Assembly: GCA_964652155.1 (NCBI GenBank) | Contig: CAZZBK010000157.1 | Span: 1 to 12,304 of the forward strand | Direction: 5' to 3' | From: CAZZBK01 sp964652155 | Lineage (GTDB): Bacteria; Planctomycetota; Planctomycetia; Pirellulales; PNKZ01 | DNA: 12,304 bases | Part shown: positions 1-6,523 of the stretch, piece after piece | Position numbering within the stretch: position 1 is the stretch's first letter | Layout of the letters: each line of letters starts with the position of its first letter | The notes under the pieces: generated by a model | Seen by the model: the letters and a program-made list of their open reading frames with translations, nothing else | Databases searched by the model: none | What the model was told of the DNA's origin: nothing | Program-made: the position numbers and the translations under genes

Positions 1-66
1 TCACATGTCACTCGCCGGGGTTTGCTTCGCAAACCACCAGCCACCCACAACGCTGACGCTCACACC
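1..66. repeat. Left copy of a palindromic dispersed repeat
   Basis: This stretch matches 1245-1310 in the same orientation with 5 mismatches in 66 positions (28, 36, 53, 63 and 64). Its core at 18-34 is a perfect hairpin, with 7-bp arms GGTTTGC and GCAAACC around a 3-base loop. The match begins at base 1, so the copy may extend beyond the window, and whether it has the partner arm seen at 1195-1228 cannot be known. It contains no coding sequence that I recognise. The two copies bracket the toxin-antitoxin genes. Confidence 0.8.
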
Positions 67-277
67 ACAGCAGAGATGATTGTCTGCACGCGACCAACTA
101 TGCCTTAACGTTGGCGGTCTACACGCGCTCAGCGGAACGTCGCAGCGTCGATGATTGCCAATGACGGCGGCGTCCTACTGATCTACCTCATGATTCACGT
201 CACGAAGAACCGTGCCGAGTACAAGTTGGCATCGCCGCGGCACCGGGCTTGATTTTGGGTTGAAAGGGGGAGAAAAT

Positions 278-514
278 ATGAGCATGGTTATTTCCGGTCG
301 AGTGCATAACGGCGTGGTGGTTTTGGAAGGTGGCCTGACGTTGCCGGAAGGCATGCAGGTAACCGTCTCGTGCCCTGTTGCGTCTAGTACCCAACCTAAC
401 CGCCAGAAGCGCCGAGTAAACTTGCCGCTCGTATCGTCCAGCCGCCCCGGCACGCTTAATCTAACGGCCGAACGCGTCGCCGAACTTCTGAACGAAGATG
501 ATGTTCCTGCCTGA
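278..514 (+). CDS. DUF104-like antitoxin of a VapBC-type module
   Basis: This encodes a 78-residue protein that probably neutralises the PIN toxin encoded just downstream. The N-terminal half (about residues 3-30, containing the stretch GRVHNGVVVLEGGLTLPEGM) has the short beta-strand pattern of DUF104-type antitoxins: a small strand, VVLEGG, then LPEGMQVTV. The C-terminal half is basic and then acidic (RQKRR near residue 45, LLNEDD at the end), which fits a flexible toxin-binding tail. I chose the ATG at 278 because a strong Shine-Dalgarno sequence (GGGGGAG, 266-272) lies 5 bases upstream; the frame is open further upstream, but that part is not protein-like. Its last 17 bases overlap the toxin gene, which implies translational coupling. 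Autoregulation of the promoter is usual for such modules but is not shown here. The family assignment rests on pattern and position and is moderate. Confidence 0.68.
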   Translation: MSMVISGRVHNGVVVLEGGLTLPEGMQVTVSCPVASSTQPNRQKRRVNLPLVSSSRPGTLNLTAERVAELLNEDDVPA

Positions 515-923
515 CGTCAATCTCTGGCTGGCTCTGGCGTTCAATCGGCATGTACATCATGCGGCTGCCAAAAGTTGGTTCGATACCGTTCCGGATCAGG
601 CCGCTTGCTTCTGTCGATTGACGCAACAGGGCTTTTTGCGATTGGCAACGAATCGCAAAGCGTTCGGAGAGGAAACCGTATCGTTGTCGGAAGCTTGGCG
701 GTTGTACGACGCGTTCTTGGACGATCCCCGTATCGTGTTTGCCGAAGAACCGATGGGCCTCGAGCCGTTGTGGCGGCATTACACGCAAAAGGAGTCGTTC
801 TCGCCCAAGGTTTGGAGCGATGCCTTTCTGGCAGCGTTCGCCCAGGCTGCGGCGTACGACTTGGTTACGTTCGACGAAGGGTTCAAAGCGTACTCGGATG
901 TGAACCGAACGATCCTGGAGTAG
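498..923 (+). CDS. VapC-type PIN-domain ribonuclease toxin
   Basis: This encodes a 141-residue PIN-domain protein, the usual size for VapC toxins, which are metal-dependent RNases that inhibit translation by cutting tRNA or rRNA. The first metal-binding Asp is D6, in LPDVNLWLALAF, followed by HVHHAAAKSWF, which is typical of the subfamily that includes many mycobacterial VapCs. The middle motif LTQQGFLRLATN (41-52) has Gln at 43 where many PIN proteins carry Glu. The C-terminal acidic residues are D108 (WSDAFLAAFA) and D126 (LVTFDEGF). The gene starts inside the antitoxin ORF (ATG at 498 or the adjacent ATG at 501), so translation is probably coupled. No RNA target can be read from the sequence. 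The family call is firm; activity is inferred. Confidence 0.9.
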   Translation: MMFLPDVNLWLALAFNRHVHHAAAKSWFDTVPDQAACFCRLTQQGFLRLATNRKAFGEETVSLSEAWRLYDAFLDDPRIVFAEEPMGLEPLWRHYTQKESFSPKVWSDAFLAAFAQAAAYDLVTFDEGFKAYSDVNRTILE

Positions 924-1194
924 TCGCGAAGCGTTGGCAAATCATCTGGCGATGCAGCGCGTCACGTGCCAAATAATGGGTCTCAAGTTGGTCCGCCGGC
1001 CAAGTATTGTGTCTCAACCCTGACAGCATTATGTCCCACCGTGCCGAAAGTCGTTATTTGGTGGACGACCCGTGACCAACATTCATCTCCGCCACTAAAG
1101 CCTGGCGTGTGGGCCGAGAAGGTTGCCTTTGAAATGTGTGAGCATCTTCAACGTTGGTAAATCGTAGGATCTGGCATCCAGGGCATCATTGAGC
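924..1194. other. Non-coding spacer after the toxin gene
   Basis: These 271 bases hold no gene I can support. A 64-codon open frame (966-1160, +) has no ribosome binding site and no recognisable protein pattern. The phrase GTCTCAA occurs twice, near 980 and 1012, within a stretch that could be the decayed end of an insertion sequence, but there is no transposase fragment to support that. Confidence 0.5.
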
Positions 1195-1290
1195 GGGTGG
1201 CTGGCGGTTTGCGTCTGCAAACCCCGGCTCACTTCGAGGCGGTGTCACATGTCACTCGCCGGGGTTTGCTTTGCAAACCGCCAGCCACCC
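1195..1290. repeat. Large inverted repeat with nested hairpins
   Basis: The arms 1195-1228 (34 nt) and 1258-1290 (33 nt) are inverted copies of each other, differing only at the small loop inside each arm, and are separated by a 29-nt spacer. Each arm is itself a hairpin: GGTTTGC and GCAAACC around GTCT in the left arm and around TTT in the right arm. The element could therefore fold into a cruciform or three-way structure. The right arm is the core of the repeat that recurs at the left edge of the window. It has no ORF or transposase, so it is a non-autonomous or REP-like element. It might act as a terminator, but there is no T-tract after it. Confidence 0.8.
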
Positions 1291-1310
1291 ACAACGGTGA
1301 CGCTCATTCC
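1245..1310. repeat. Right copy of the direct repeat flanking the toxin-antitoxin module
   Basis: This stretch is 61/66 identical to bases 1-66 and in the same orientation. It overlaps the right arm of the inverted repeat and continues through ACCCACAACGGTGACGCTCA. Similarity fades after about 1310. With the left copy it encloses about 1.18 kb that holds only the toxin-antitoxin genes and non-coding DNA. Confidence 0.8.
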
Positions 1311-1601
1311 ACTGGAATCATGGGGCGATCAACATCGACTTCTGTTGCTCGTGAGCGTGCAGGGCCAGCCAGATCGTGAAACTCGTCGCGCGCCAGCGGT
1401 GCTGGCACAGCACAAACTGAATAGGCTGTAACGACTGTAGCGAACAGTTCGGCCCGCGGCGATCGATTCGGCCCTACAACCGCGCTAGCCGATTCAAGCG
1501 CTATTCTCGCTAGCGTCGATAAGACGGTTACGACAGTCGCCTCGTGCGCAAGGTGCTGCGCGATCGACTTTCCCGAGTTCCCGCGTCTGGTGTGAGCGGT
1601 C
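1311..1601. other. Intergenic region upstream of the exported-protein gene
   Basis: These 291 bases contain no supportable gene. The promoter of the gene at 1602 should lie here, but I cannot point to a convincing -35/-10 pair, and planctomycete promoters are poorly marked by E. coli consensus. Two GCTAGC palindromes lie near 1485 and 1510, with no clear role. Confidence 0.4.
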
Positions 1602-2690
1602 ATGCAAAAATATTCGTTGGGATCCATTCCCTTGATCGCTTGGCTGGCCCTTGGGGCGTCGCTCGCTTGGGCCGCGCCTCCTGCGACGAAGCTGCGCAGC
1701 GTATCGAGCGATTTTGCGATCCCCTTTTCGATCGAGGACGAGTCGGTCGATTTCGTGCAATTGGTGGTGTCGAGCGATCAGGGTCAATCGTGGCATGTGG
1801 CTGATTCGGTGGTTCCTCTGACGGGCCGCTTTCAGTTCCGCGCGCCCTTTGAAGGGGAGTTTTGGTTTTACCTACGCACGGTCGATCGTCGTGGCCGTGT
1901 CTCGCCGCAGCCTCCCGAGCCCGAACTGCGCGTGCAGGTCGAGAGCGTCAAGCGCGTGCAGAGCGTGTCGGCGGCCTTGCCGCTGGGGGCCGTGAGTCCC
2001 GGTGGGTTGATCGATTTGCCGCGCGTGGTCAGCGATCCGTCGCGGCTTCGCATGGTGAAGTCGCCAACGTTCGATGTGGATTACGTGCCGCCGACGACCG
2101 ACGAGCCGATCCAGAGCGTGGCGTTGTACTGGACGCGCGACGGCGGCCAGAGCTGGAATCGATACGGCGTCGACGAGGATCGTGTTAGCCCCATGAGGGT
2201 GAACACGGCACACGAAGGGCTCTATGGCTTCACGCTGGTCTTTGAGCTCGCCCGGGGAGACAAGTTGCCGAACGTTCCGGCCGCTGGCGATGCGCCCGCG
2301 GCATGGGTTGGGGTCGACTTACAAGCTCCCGAGGCGCGGCTGCTCACGGTCGAAGCGGTTGGCGAGTCGGAGTTGATTGTCCGCTGGGAAGCGAGCGACG
2401 CGCGGTTGGCCTCGCTGCCGGTATCGATCGCGTATCGACCGCCGGACGAGTCGCGTTGGGTCACGCTTGCCGAGCGATTGCCCAACAACGGCGTGTATCA
2501 AGGGCGGCTGGCGACGCGCGTCCCCGCTCAAATGTTTTTCAAGCTCGAAGTCCGAGACGAGGCGGGCAACGTGCAGGTCGTGACGACTCCCGAGCCCGTA
2601 ACAACCGTGCTGCGGACGGCGATGTTCCGCGGGTCGTCGAGTGCTTCAACCAACGCGCCATCGGCGCGTTGGTATCAGGTCATCCGTTAA
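1602..2690 (+). CDS. Exported protein with Asp-box-like and beta-sandwich segments
   Basis: I do not recognise a named family for this 362-residue protein. An export signal is visible: a hydrophobic stretch (about 10-24, IPLIAWLALGASLAWA) ends in AWA-AP, a good signal-peptidase I site. The mature part alternates beta-strand-like segments in three blocks, about 38-115, 155-245 and 245-335. The first two blocks each carry an Asp-box-like motif of the S/T-x-D-x-G-x-x-W type (S57-W64 and T178-W185), known from beta-propeller and sialidase-like proteins. The third (YRPPDESRWVTL through VRDEAGNVQ) resembles a fibronectin-III or Ig-like domain. No catalytic residues are evident, so a structural or binding role in the periplasm or envelope is the best guess. 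The gene is followed 83 bp later by an outer-membrane barrel gene on the same strand and may share its transcript. The Shine-Dalgarno at the chosen ATG is weak. Confidence 0.72.
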   Translation: MQKYSLGSIPLIAWLALGASLAWAAPPATKLRSVSSDFAIPFSIEDESVDFVQLVVSSDQGQSWHVADSVVPLTGRFQFRAPFEGEFWFYLRTVDRRGRVSPQPPEPELRVQVESVKRVQSVSAALPLGAVSPGGLIDLPRVVSDPSRLRMVKSPTFDVDYVPPTTDEPIQSVALYWTRDGGQSWNRYGVDEDRVSPMRVNTAHEGLYGFTLVFELARGDKLPNVPAAGDAPAAWVGVDLQAPEARLLTVEAVGESELIVRWEASDARLASLPVSIAYRPPDESRWVTLAERLPNNGVYQGRLATRVPAQMFFKLEVRDEAGNVQVVTTPEPVTTVLRTAMFRGSSSASTNAPSARWYQVIR

Positions 2691-2773
2691 GCAGAGCGTG
2701 CGCGAACACGAACGTCAGAACAGCTCAACGAGCCGTCAGGAACAAGCTGCCGTCTTGGAGAGGGATTGCGATT

Positions 2774-4270
2774 ATGAAACGAATCATCCGTTGGCTTTTG
2801 GGACTCGGCATGGTGTGCTGCGCCGCGACGGTCGGCGCTCAGTTGCCAGGCGGTTACCCATCGCATGGGATCATCGGCGGTCAACCGACGCTGGCCCCCA
2901 TGCGACAGGGGACGATGAACCCGGCACTTGCGCCGAACATGCCCCCTTCGGCGGCCAGCGTGCCCAATCCCTCAGCGACTTATCCCACGGGACCGTACCC
3001 CAACGCGCCCTACCCAGCGGGTGCTTACCCCACGGGACCGTACCCTGCCGGGCCGTATGCGCCCCCACCAGCCAGCCAAAATCCTTGGCTCGGCTCGTTT
3101 GGCGCAGCACCCTCGGGTCCTCCGATGAATGCGTATGGCGCACCTCTGCCGGGTGCTTATGGTGCCGATCCTTACCATTCGGGGTCCATGCCCATGCCAC
3201 CCGTGGGACCCGGCTTCGGGTCGAATGCGTACAGCATGGGGGGCTTCATGCCCGGTGGCTGCGGCGACCCATCGGGCAGTTGCGACTCGGGCTGTTGCGA
3301 CGATTGCAGCCCGCGCTGGTTTGGTGGCGTTGCGGGCTTGATCATGACGCGGAACAATCCGAACCGCACGGTATTAACCTCGGTCAACAACAACGCGTTG
3401 CTCGATGTGATGAACTCGCGCGATGCCAAGAGCCCCTGGAATGGCGGCGTCGAGATCCGCCTTGGCCGGACGCTCGATTGCAACTCGGCATTCGAGATGT
3501 CGTATTTCTGGATCGATCCGTTGCAATCGTCGGCGCAGGTCGATAGTCCCACGAACTCGCTGGTGCATGCCACGAGTTGCTTCTGCAACCTGAACGCGGG
3601 GGGCACGCAGCTGCAAGATCTGGCCGACAACGCCGCCTCGCATCGCTTTTTGCGCCGCGACGAGATACACAACCTGGAACTCAACTACCTGGTCAACCCA
3701 CAAGCCTTGAGCGAGTCACGGTTCGGCTACACCGGACTGGCCGGCCTGCGATGGTTCCGTTTTCAGGAAGGGACCAGCTACGGAGTCGCCGAGGGGGGGA
3801 CCGCATTTGGCGATAACGGGGGTGCGTCGAGCGCGTTTTTCGATCAGAACTTGACGAGCAACTTTATCGGCCTGCAGACGGGCGGACGAGGCTACTGGAA
3901 CGCGAGCGGCCGACTGCGCTTGTTCGCCACCCCCAAGGTCGGCCTGGGCGTGCTCACGGTCGATCGGCATATCATCTTCAAACGGGGCGACGGCATCATT
4001 GCCACCAATTCCCAGGGCGAGACGATGAACGCCCACTTCTATAAAAACGACTTCTCGATGCTGGCGCAATTTGATCTCGGCACGGCCGTTCAGATCACGC
4101 CACTCATCAGCCTGTATGGCGCGTATCGAGTGCTTGGCGTAGCTGGCGTGGGGCTGTTCGAGAATAACATCCCCCCGGAGTCGCATAGCCTGAACGATAC
4201 GAACTCGATCAGCACCAACGCCAGCCTTGTCTTGCACGGTGCCGTTGTCGGCCTGCAAATGGCCTATTAA
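2774..4270 (+). CDS. BBP7-family outer-membrane beta-barrel protein
   Basis: This encodes a 498-residue outer-membrane protein. I chose the ATG at 2774 because GGAGAGGG (2757-2764) lies 9 bases upstream and a signal peptide follows directly (residues 1-22, MKRIIRWLLGLGMVCCAATV then GA-Q). Residues 24-160 are low-complexity and Pro/Gly/Tyr-rich, with tandem YPTGPYP/YPAGPY-like units at about 70-95. A Cys cluster (C163, C170, C174, C175, C178) precedes WFGGVAGLIMTRNNPN (182-197), the usual entry to BBP7 barrels. From there to the C-terminus amphipathic strands dominate (for example GGVEIRLGR, TGLAGLRWFRF, LRLFATPKVGLGV), ending in LVLHGAVVGLQMAY, a typical terminal strand. Planctomycete genomes carry many paralogues; the cargo or ligand is unknown. 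The stop codon directly abuts the inverted-repeat element that follows. Confidence 0.85.
   Translation: MKRIIRWLLGLGMVCCAATVGAQLPGGYPSHGIIGGQPTLAPMRQGTMNPALAPNMPPSAASVPNPSATYPTGPYPNAPYPAGAYPTGPYPAGPYAPPPASQNPWLGSFGAAPSGPPMNAYGAPLPGAYGADPYHSGSMPMPPVGPGFGSNAYSMGGFMPGGCGDPSGSCDSGCCDDCSPRWFGGVAGLIMTRNNPNRTVLTSVNNNALLDVMNSRDAKSPWNGGVEIRLGRTLDCNSAFEMSYFWIDPLQSSAQVDSPTNSLVHATSCFCNLNAGGTQLQDLADNAASHRFLRRDEIHNLELNYLVNPQALSESRFGYTGLAGLRWFRFQEGTSYGVAEGGTAFGDNGGASSAFFDQNLTSNFIGLQTGGRGYWNASGRLRLFATPKVGLGVLTVDRHIIFKRGDGIIATNSQGETMNAHFYKNDFSMLAQFDLGTAVQITPLISLYGAYRVLGVAGVGLFENNIPPESHSLNDTNSISTNASLVLHGAVVGLQMAY
2981..3061 (+). repeat. Pro/Tyr/Gly-coding tandem repeat within the barrel gene
   Basis: Imperfect short tandem units encode YPTGPYPNAP, YPAGA, YPTGPYPAGPYAPP. 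The string CCCACGGGACCGTACCC occurs twice, at about 2984 and 3027. Such units change copy number easily by slippage, so the length of this linker may vary between strains. It lies between the signal peptide and the Cys cluster. Confidence 0.65.
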
Positions 4271-4368
4271 GAGCCTTTCCTAAAACCGTCGGGGACTGCC
4301 CCGAATTTGCGCAGTCTGCGAAGCAAATTGGGACTGTCCCCCTCGCATTTCGGTTTTAGGAAAGGCTC
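4271..4368. repeat. 98-bp element with perfect 18-bp terminal inverted repeats
   Basis: The outer arms GAGCCTTTCCTAAAACCG (4271-4288) and its exact reverse complement (4351-4368) enclose two near-copies of GGGGACTG(C/T)CCC (4291-4302 and 4330-4342) around a smaller inverted pair, AATTTGC/GCAAATT (about 4304-4329). A shorter relative is at 7834-7886. There is no ORF and no obvious target-site duplication. The element starts on the base after the upstream stop codon and lies between two convergent genes, so its stem may also end transcription from either side, although no T-tract follows. It is best described as a MITE- or REP-like repeat. Confidence 0.8.
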
Positions 4369-4434
4369 GAATGCCCGGTGCCGTTGCTCGTCGCCGAGAC
4401 GCATGTCGACGACGAACAACGGCGGGCGGCCAAT

Positions 4435-5496
4435 CTACTGCACTTTGCGAATCGTCCAGAAATCGCTCGACAAGTTTGCGTCGAGCAAATAGGCGTAGGG
4501 CATCGTGAAGTGGCCGTGCTGCCCCCAGTGCGGTCCCCACGAGTTGCGCACGATGAATCGCTGCTGTGCATCGTCATAGCCGACAGCGAGCACGGCATGA
4601 CCGCCCAAGGCCCGCTCGAAATAGCCGGGCATCGAAACGACTCCCGAACGGGCGACCGCCGGCGATTCAAAGCTCTCGTACACGGTAAAGCCGAACACGA
4701 ACGGGTAGCCCGAGGCGAGGCAGGCCTTCATCTGCACGAGCGACTGCGCGAGGCGTTGGTAGGCGATGGCCTTGTGTTTGAGCGCTTCTTGGTAAGCCAG
4801 CGGCGACGGACGCTGCGCGAATTGGTCGATGATATAGGGCCAGTAACGCTCGGGCGGAGCGCCTTGAGCGGCGACGCTCTTGATCCCGGTGCGCAAATAC
4901 GCCCCCGAGTCTTGTTGGACGTAATGGTCTCCCATCAGCACGCGCTCGTTGTAGTAGATAAACAAACGAGAGGGTGTCGAGGCGTTTGCCGCTTGTTGTT
5001 TGAGCTTGTTGAACTCGATGGCCGCGGCAATGGCATTGGCCGTGCAACTGCCGAGTTGCCCTTGATCGTACAGTTCGGGCGGACATTGCGGTCGCAGGTC
5101 GACGTGCGAGGGCAATGCCCCAAGCATGTGCAACGGCGCCGCGTAGAGATGATCGCGTTGATCGGGCAGGTCGGGAATCCAGCCGTAGCGGCGAATTTTT
5201 TGCGCGCCGCTCGCTGGCGCGCTGGGGTCCTCATCCGCCTCGCAGCAAGAAGGGGTGGTGCTGGCCGCGGTCGAGCACAGGCTGTCGATCAACGTCTGGA
5301 CTGAATCGAGCATGGTGGCCGCTTGCTTGGCGGCGGGAACAAAGACCCCCACGGCCCGCAACGCCCCGGCAATTCGCAGCACCGTGGGTCGCAGGGACTG
5401 CCACTTGTCGCACGGCGCCGCGGGGTTGACCGCGGCTTGCTCGAGCGCGGCCGACAACTCTTGGAATAACGTTTCGTGCTCGGGTAACGGACTCAT
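4435..5496 (-). CDS. Papain-like (C1 family) cysteine peptidase
   Basis: This encodes a 353-residue protein whose C-terminal 220 residues form a papain-type peptidase. The oxyanion Gln and nucleophile lie in DQGQLGSCTANA (Q145, C151), the catalytic His in GGHAVLAVGYD (H300) and the Asn in VRNSWGPHWGQHGHF (N318). The lead-in RRYGWIPDLPDQRDHLY (102-118) is common in bacterial C1 peptidases and marks the start of the domain. Residues 1-100 are predicted mostly helical, with a Cys-Cys pair (84-85) and an acidic linker. There is no signal peptide and no recognisable I29 inhibitory propeptide, so the enzyme is probably cytoplasmic or exported in a non-classical way. I set the start at 5496 because AAGGGAG (5503-5509) lies 6 bases upstream; the frame remains open to 5751, but the extra part is not protein-like. 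The substrate is unknown. Confidence 0.9.
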   Translation of the reverse strand: MSPLPEHETLFQELSAALEQAAVNPAAPCDKWQSLRPTVLRIAGALRAVGVFVPAAKQAATMLDSVQTLIDSLCSTAASTTPSCCEADEDPSAPASGAQKIRRYGWIPDLPDQRDHLYAAPLHMLGALPSHVDLRPQCPPELYDQGQLGSCTANAIAAAIEFNKLKQQAANASTPSRLFIYYNERVLMGDHYVQQDSGAYLRTGIKSVAAQGAPPERYWPYIIDQFAQRPSPLAYQEALKHKAIAYQRLAQSLVQMKACLASGYPFVFGFTVYESFESPAVARSGVVSMPGYFERALGGHAVLAVGYDDAQQRFIVRNSWGPHWGQHGHFTMPYAYLLDANLSSDFWTIRKVQ

Positions 5497-5722
5497 TTTG
5501 AACTCCCTTGGTGAGAGCGCCGTGCTCGTCGAGCGAGCGTGCAGCGCGTCTCCGCGGCGTCCGTTGTTCGATTCTGAAGGCGCGAGGGGGCGGAGCAGCA
5601 ATATCCACGGACGTTGGCCCAGGCGTCCGCGTAGCTTCGGTCCGGCGAGCGCCACTCGATACCGTCGCTCGCATGGCGCACGGGGGGCGGTGAGTAGCCC
5701 CCCGGAAAAAACGGCGGTTCGA
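5497..5722. other. Intergenic spacer upstream of the C1 peptidase
   Basis: These 226 bases between two minus-strand genes contain no gene I can support. The only identifiable signal is the peptidase Shine-Dalgarno at 5503-5509. The length suggests that the peptidase has its own promoter. Confidence 0.4.
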
Positions 5723-6394
5723 TCACGCCGCTGGAACGATGCGCCACACAATGGCGCGGCCCGTGCCGTTGCCGTAGAAACGGATCACGCGGTGCCGTTG
5801 ATGCCGGTTCAGGCGATTGATCGCGTCATGCAAGCGACGCTGCGGGTCGAGATCGGCGCGCGGCGGCAACGGATCGTCGATCCGCTCGGGCCAACCGTCC
5901 TCTTCAAACGCCGTGAGGATCAACTCCTGGTTTTGGGCTGGCAGCCGGAATTGCTTGATGACGTGCCCTTGAAATTCAAGCACGCGCGCGGCGGCGTTCC
6001 AACGCGGGATGCTCGCCTGTGTCGCCACCGGGGTCGCGGGTGAAGCGTTTTCGTCGACGGATGGACACGGAGCGCTCAACCACTCGGCCGCCTGTTGCAG
6101 ACCTGTCGCGGTCAGCACAAAACAAGTCCGTGCGTCGAAGACCATAGGCCCCTGCGGCTCGAATGCGCGATGCTCGAGGGCTTTGTCCGCCGTGACCTCA
6201 CGTGCCGGCGCGAGGCACCCTTTGCAAACCAGCCAGCGGAGATCGTTATCCGACGCGCCCAGTTTGTGTAGGGTCGAGCGGTCGATGGCAAACTCCCAGC
6301 GATCGCGGCACACATCGCGCGCGTACTGGTCTGCTTCCAGCAAGGCAGTCAGTGTTGGGCGTAACCGATCTCGCCCCTGGAGTGGATCGTGCAT
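5723..6394 (-). CDS. Unrecognised protein with a conserved-looking C-terminal domain
   Basis: I do not recognise a characterised family for this 223-residue soluble protein. It has no signal peptide and no membrane segment. Residues 1-110 contain a three-Cys segment (LVCKGCLAP, 55-63, plus C91 in TCFVLTATG). Residues 110-130 are a Pro/Ala/Ser linker. Residues 131-220 form a compact domain with LEFQGHVIKQFRLPAQNQ, then ILTAFEEDGWPERIDDPLPP, then RRLHDAINRLNRHQ and a final strand pair, IRFYGNGTGRAIVW. The order of helix, basic helix and beta-wing looks like a winged-helix or response-regulator C-terminal fold, so DNA binding is possible but unproven. I prefer the ATG at 6394; the frame opens at 6460, but those 22 residues look non-coding. 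No strong Shine-Dalgarno precedes either start. Confidence 0.7.
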   Translation of the reverse strand: MHDPLQGRDRLRPTLTALLEADQYARDVCRDRWEFAIDRSTLHKLGASDNDLRWLVCKGCLAPAREVTADKALEHRAFEPQGPMVFDARTCFVLTATGLQQAAEWLSAPCPSVDENASPATPVATQASIPRWNAAARVLEFQGHVIKQFRLPAQNQELILTAFEEDGWPERIDDPLPPRADLDPQRRLHDAINRLNRHQRHRVIRFYGNGTGRAIVWRIVPAA

Positions 6395-6523
6395 GAGGTG
6401 CCGCCCCGATTGTTGCACAAGGCTCGATGCAGGGGATTTTGGCGCTCGGCGCGGCCACAATCAACGGCCAAAATCGAGACAAATTGCGGTTCGGCACAGG
6501 CCTCGTCGATCGCGAGCCAGCCG

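Noticed and set aside
970..1050. Possible insertion-sequence end (repeated GTCTCAA phrase)
   Set aside because: There is no paired inverted end, no target duplication and no transposase fragment on either strand.
966..1160. 64-codon open frame after the toxin gene
   Set aside because: It has no ribosome binding site, a composition unlike the neighbouring proteins and no recognisable domain; it is likely chance.
1..1310. CRISPR-like array from the repeats
   Set aside because: There are only two direct copies more than 1.2 kb apart with genes between them, so there is no regular spacing.
1480..1520. Two GCTAGC palindromes upstream of the exported-protein gene
   Set aside because: Six-base palindromes are expected by chance, and the flanking bases do not extend the pairing.
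2303..2773. Open frame extending upstream of the barrel protein
   Set aside because: It overlaps the exported-protein gene in another frame; the true start at 2774 has a ribosome binding site and a signal peptide.
4378..5304. Long plus-strand open frame over the C1 peptidase
   Set aside because: It is antisense to a gene with a complete catalytic set; its residues look like a high-GC shadow frame.
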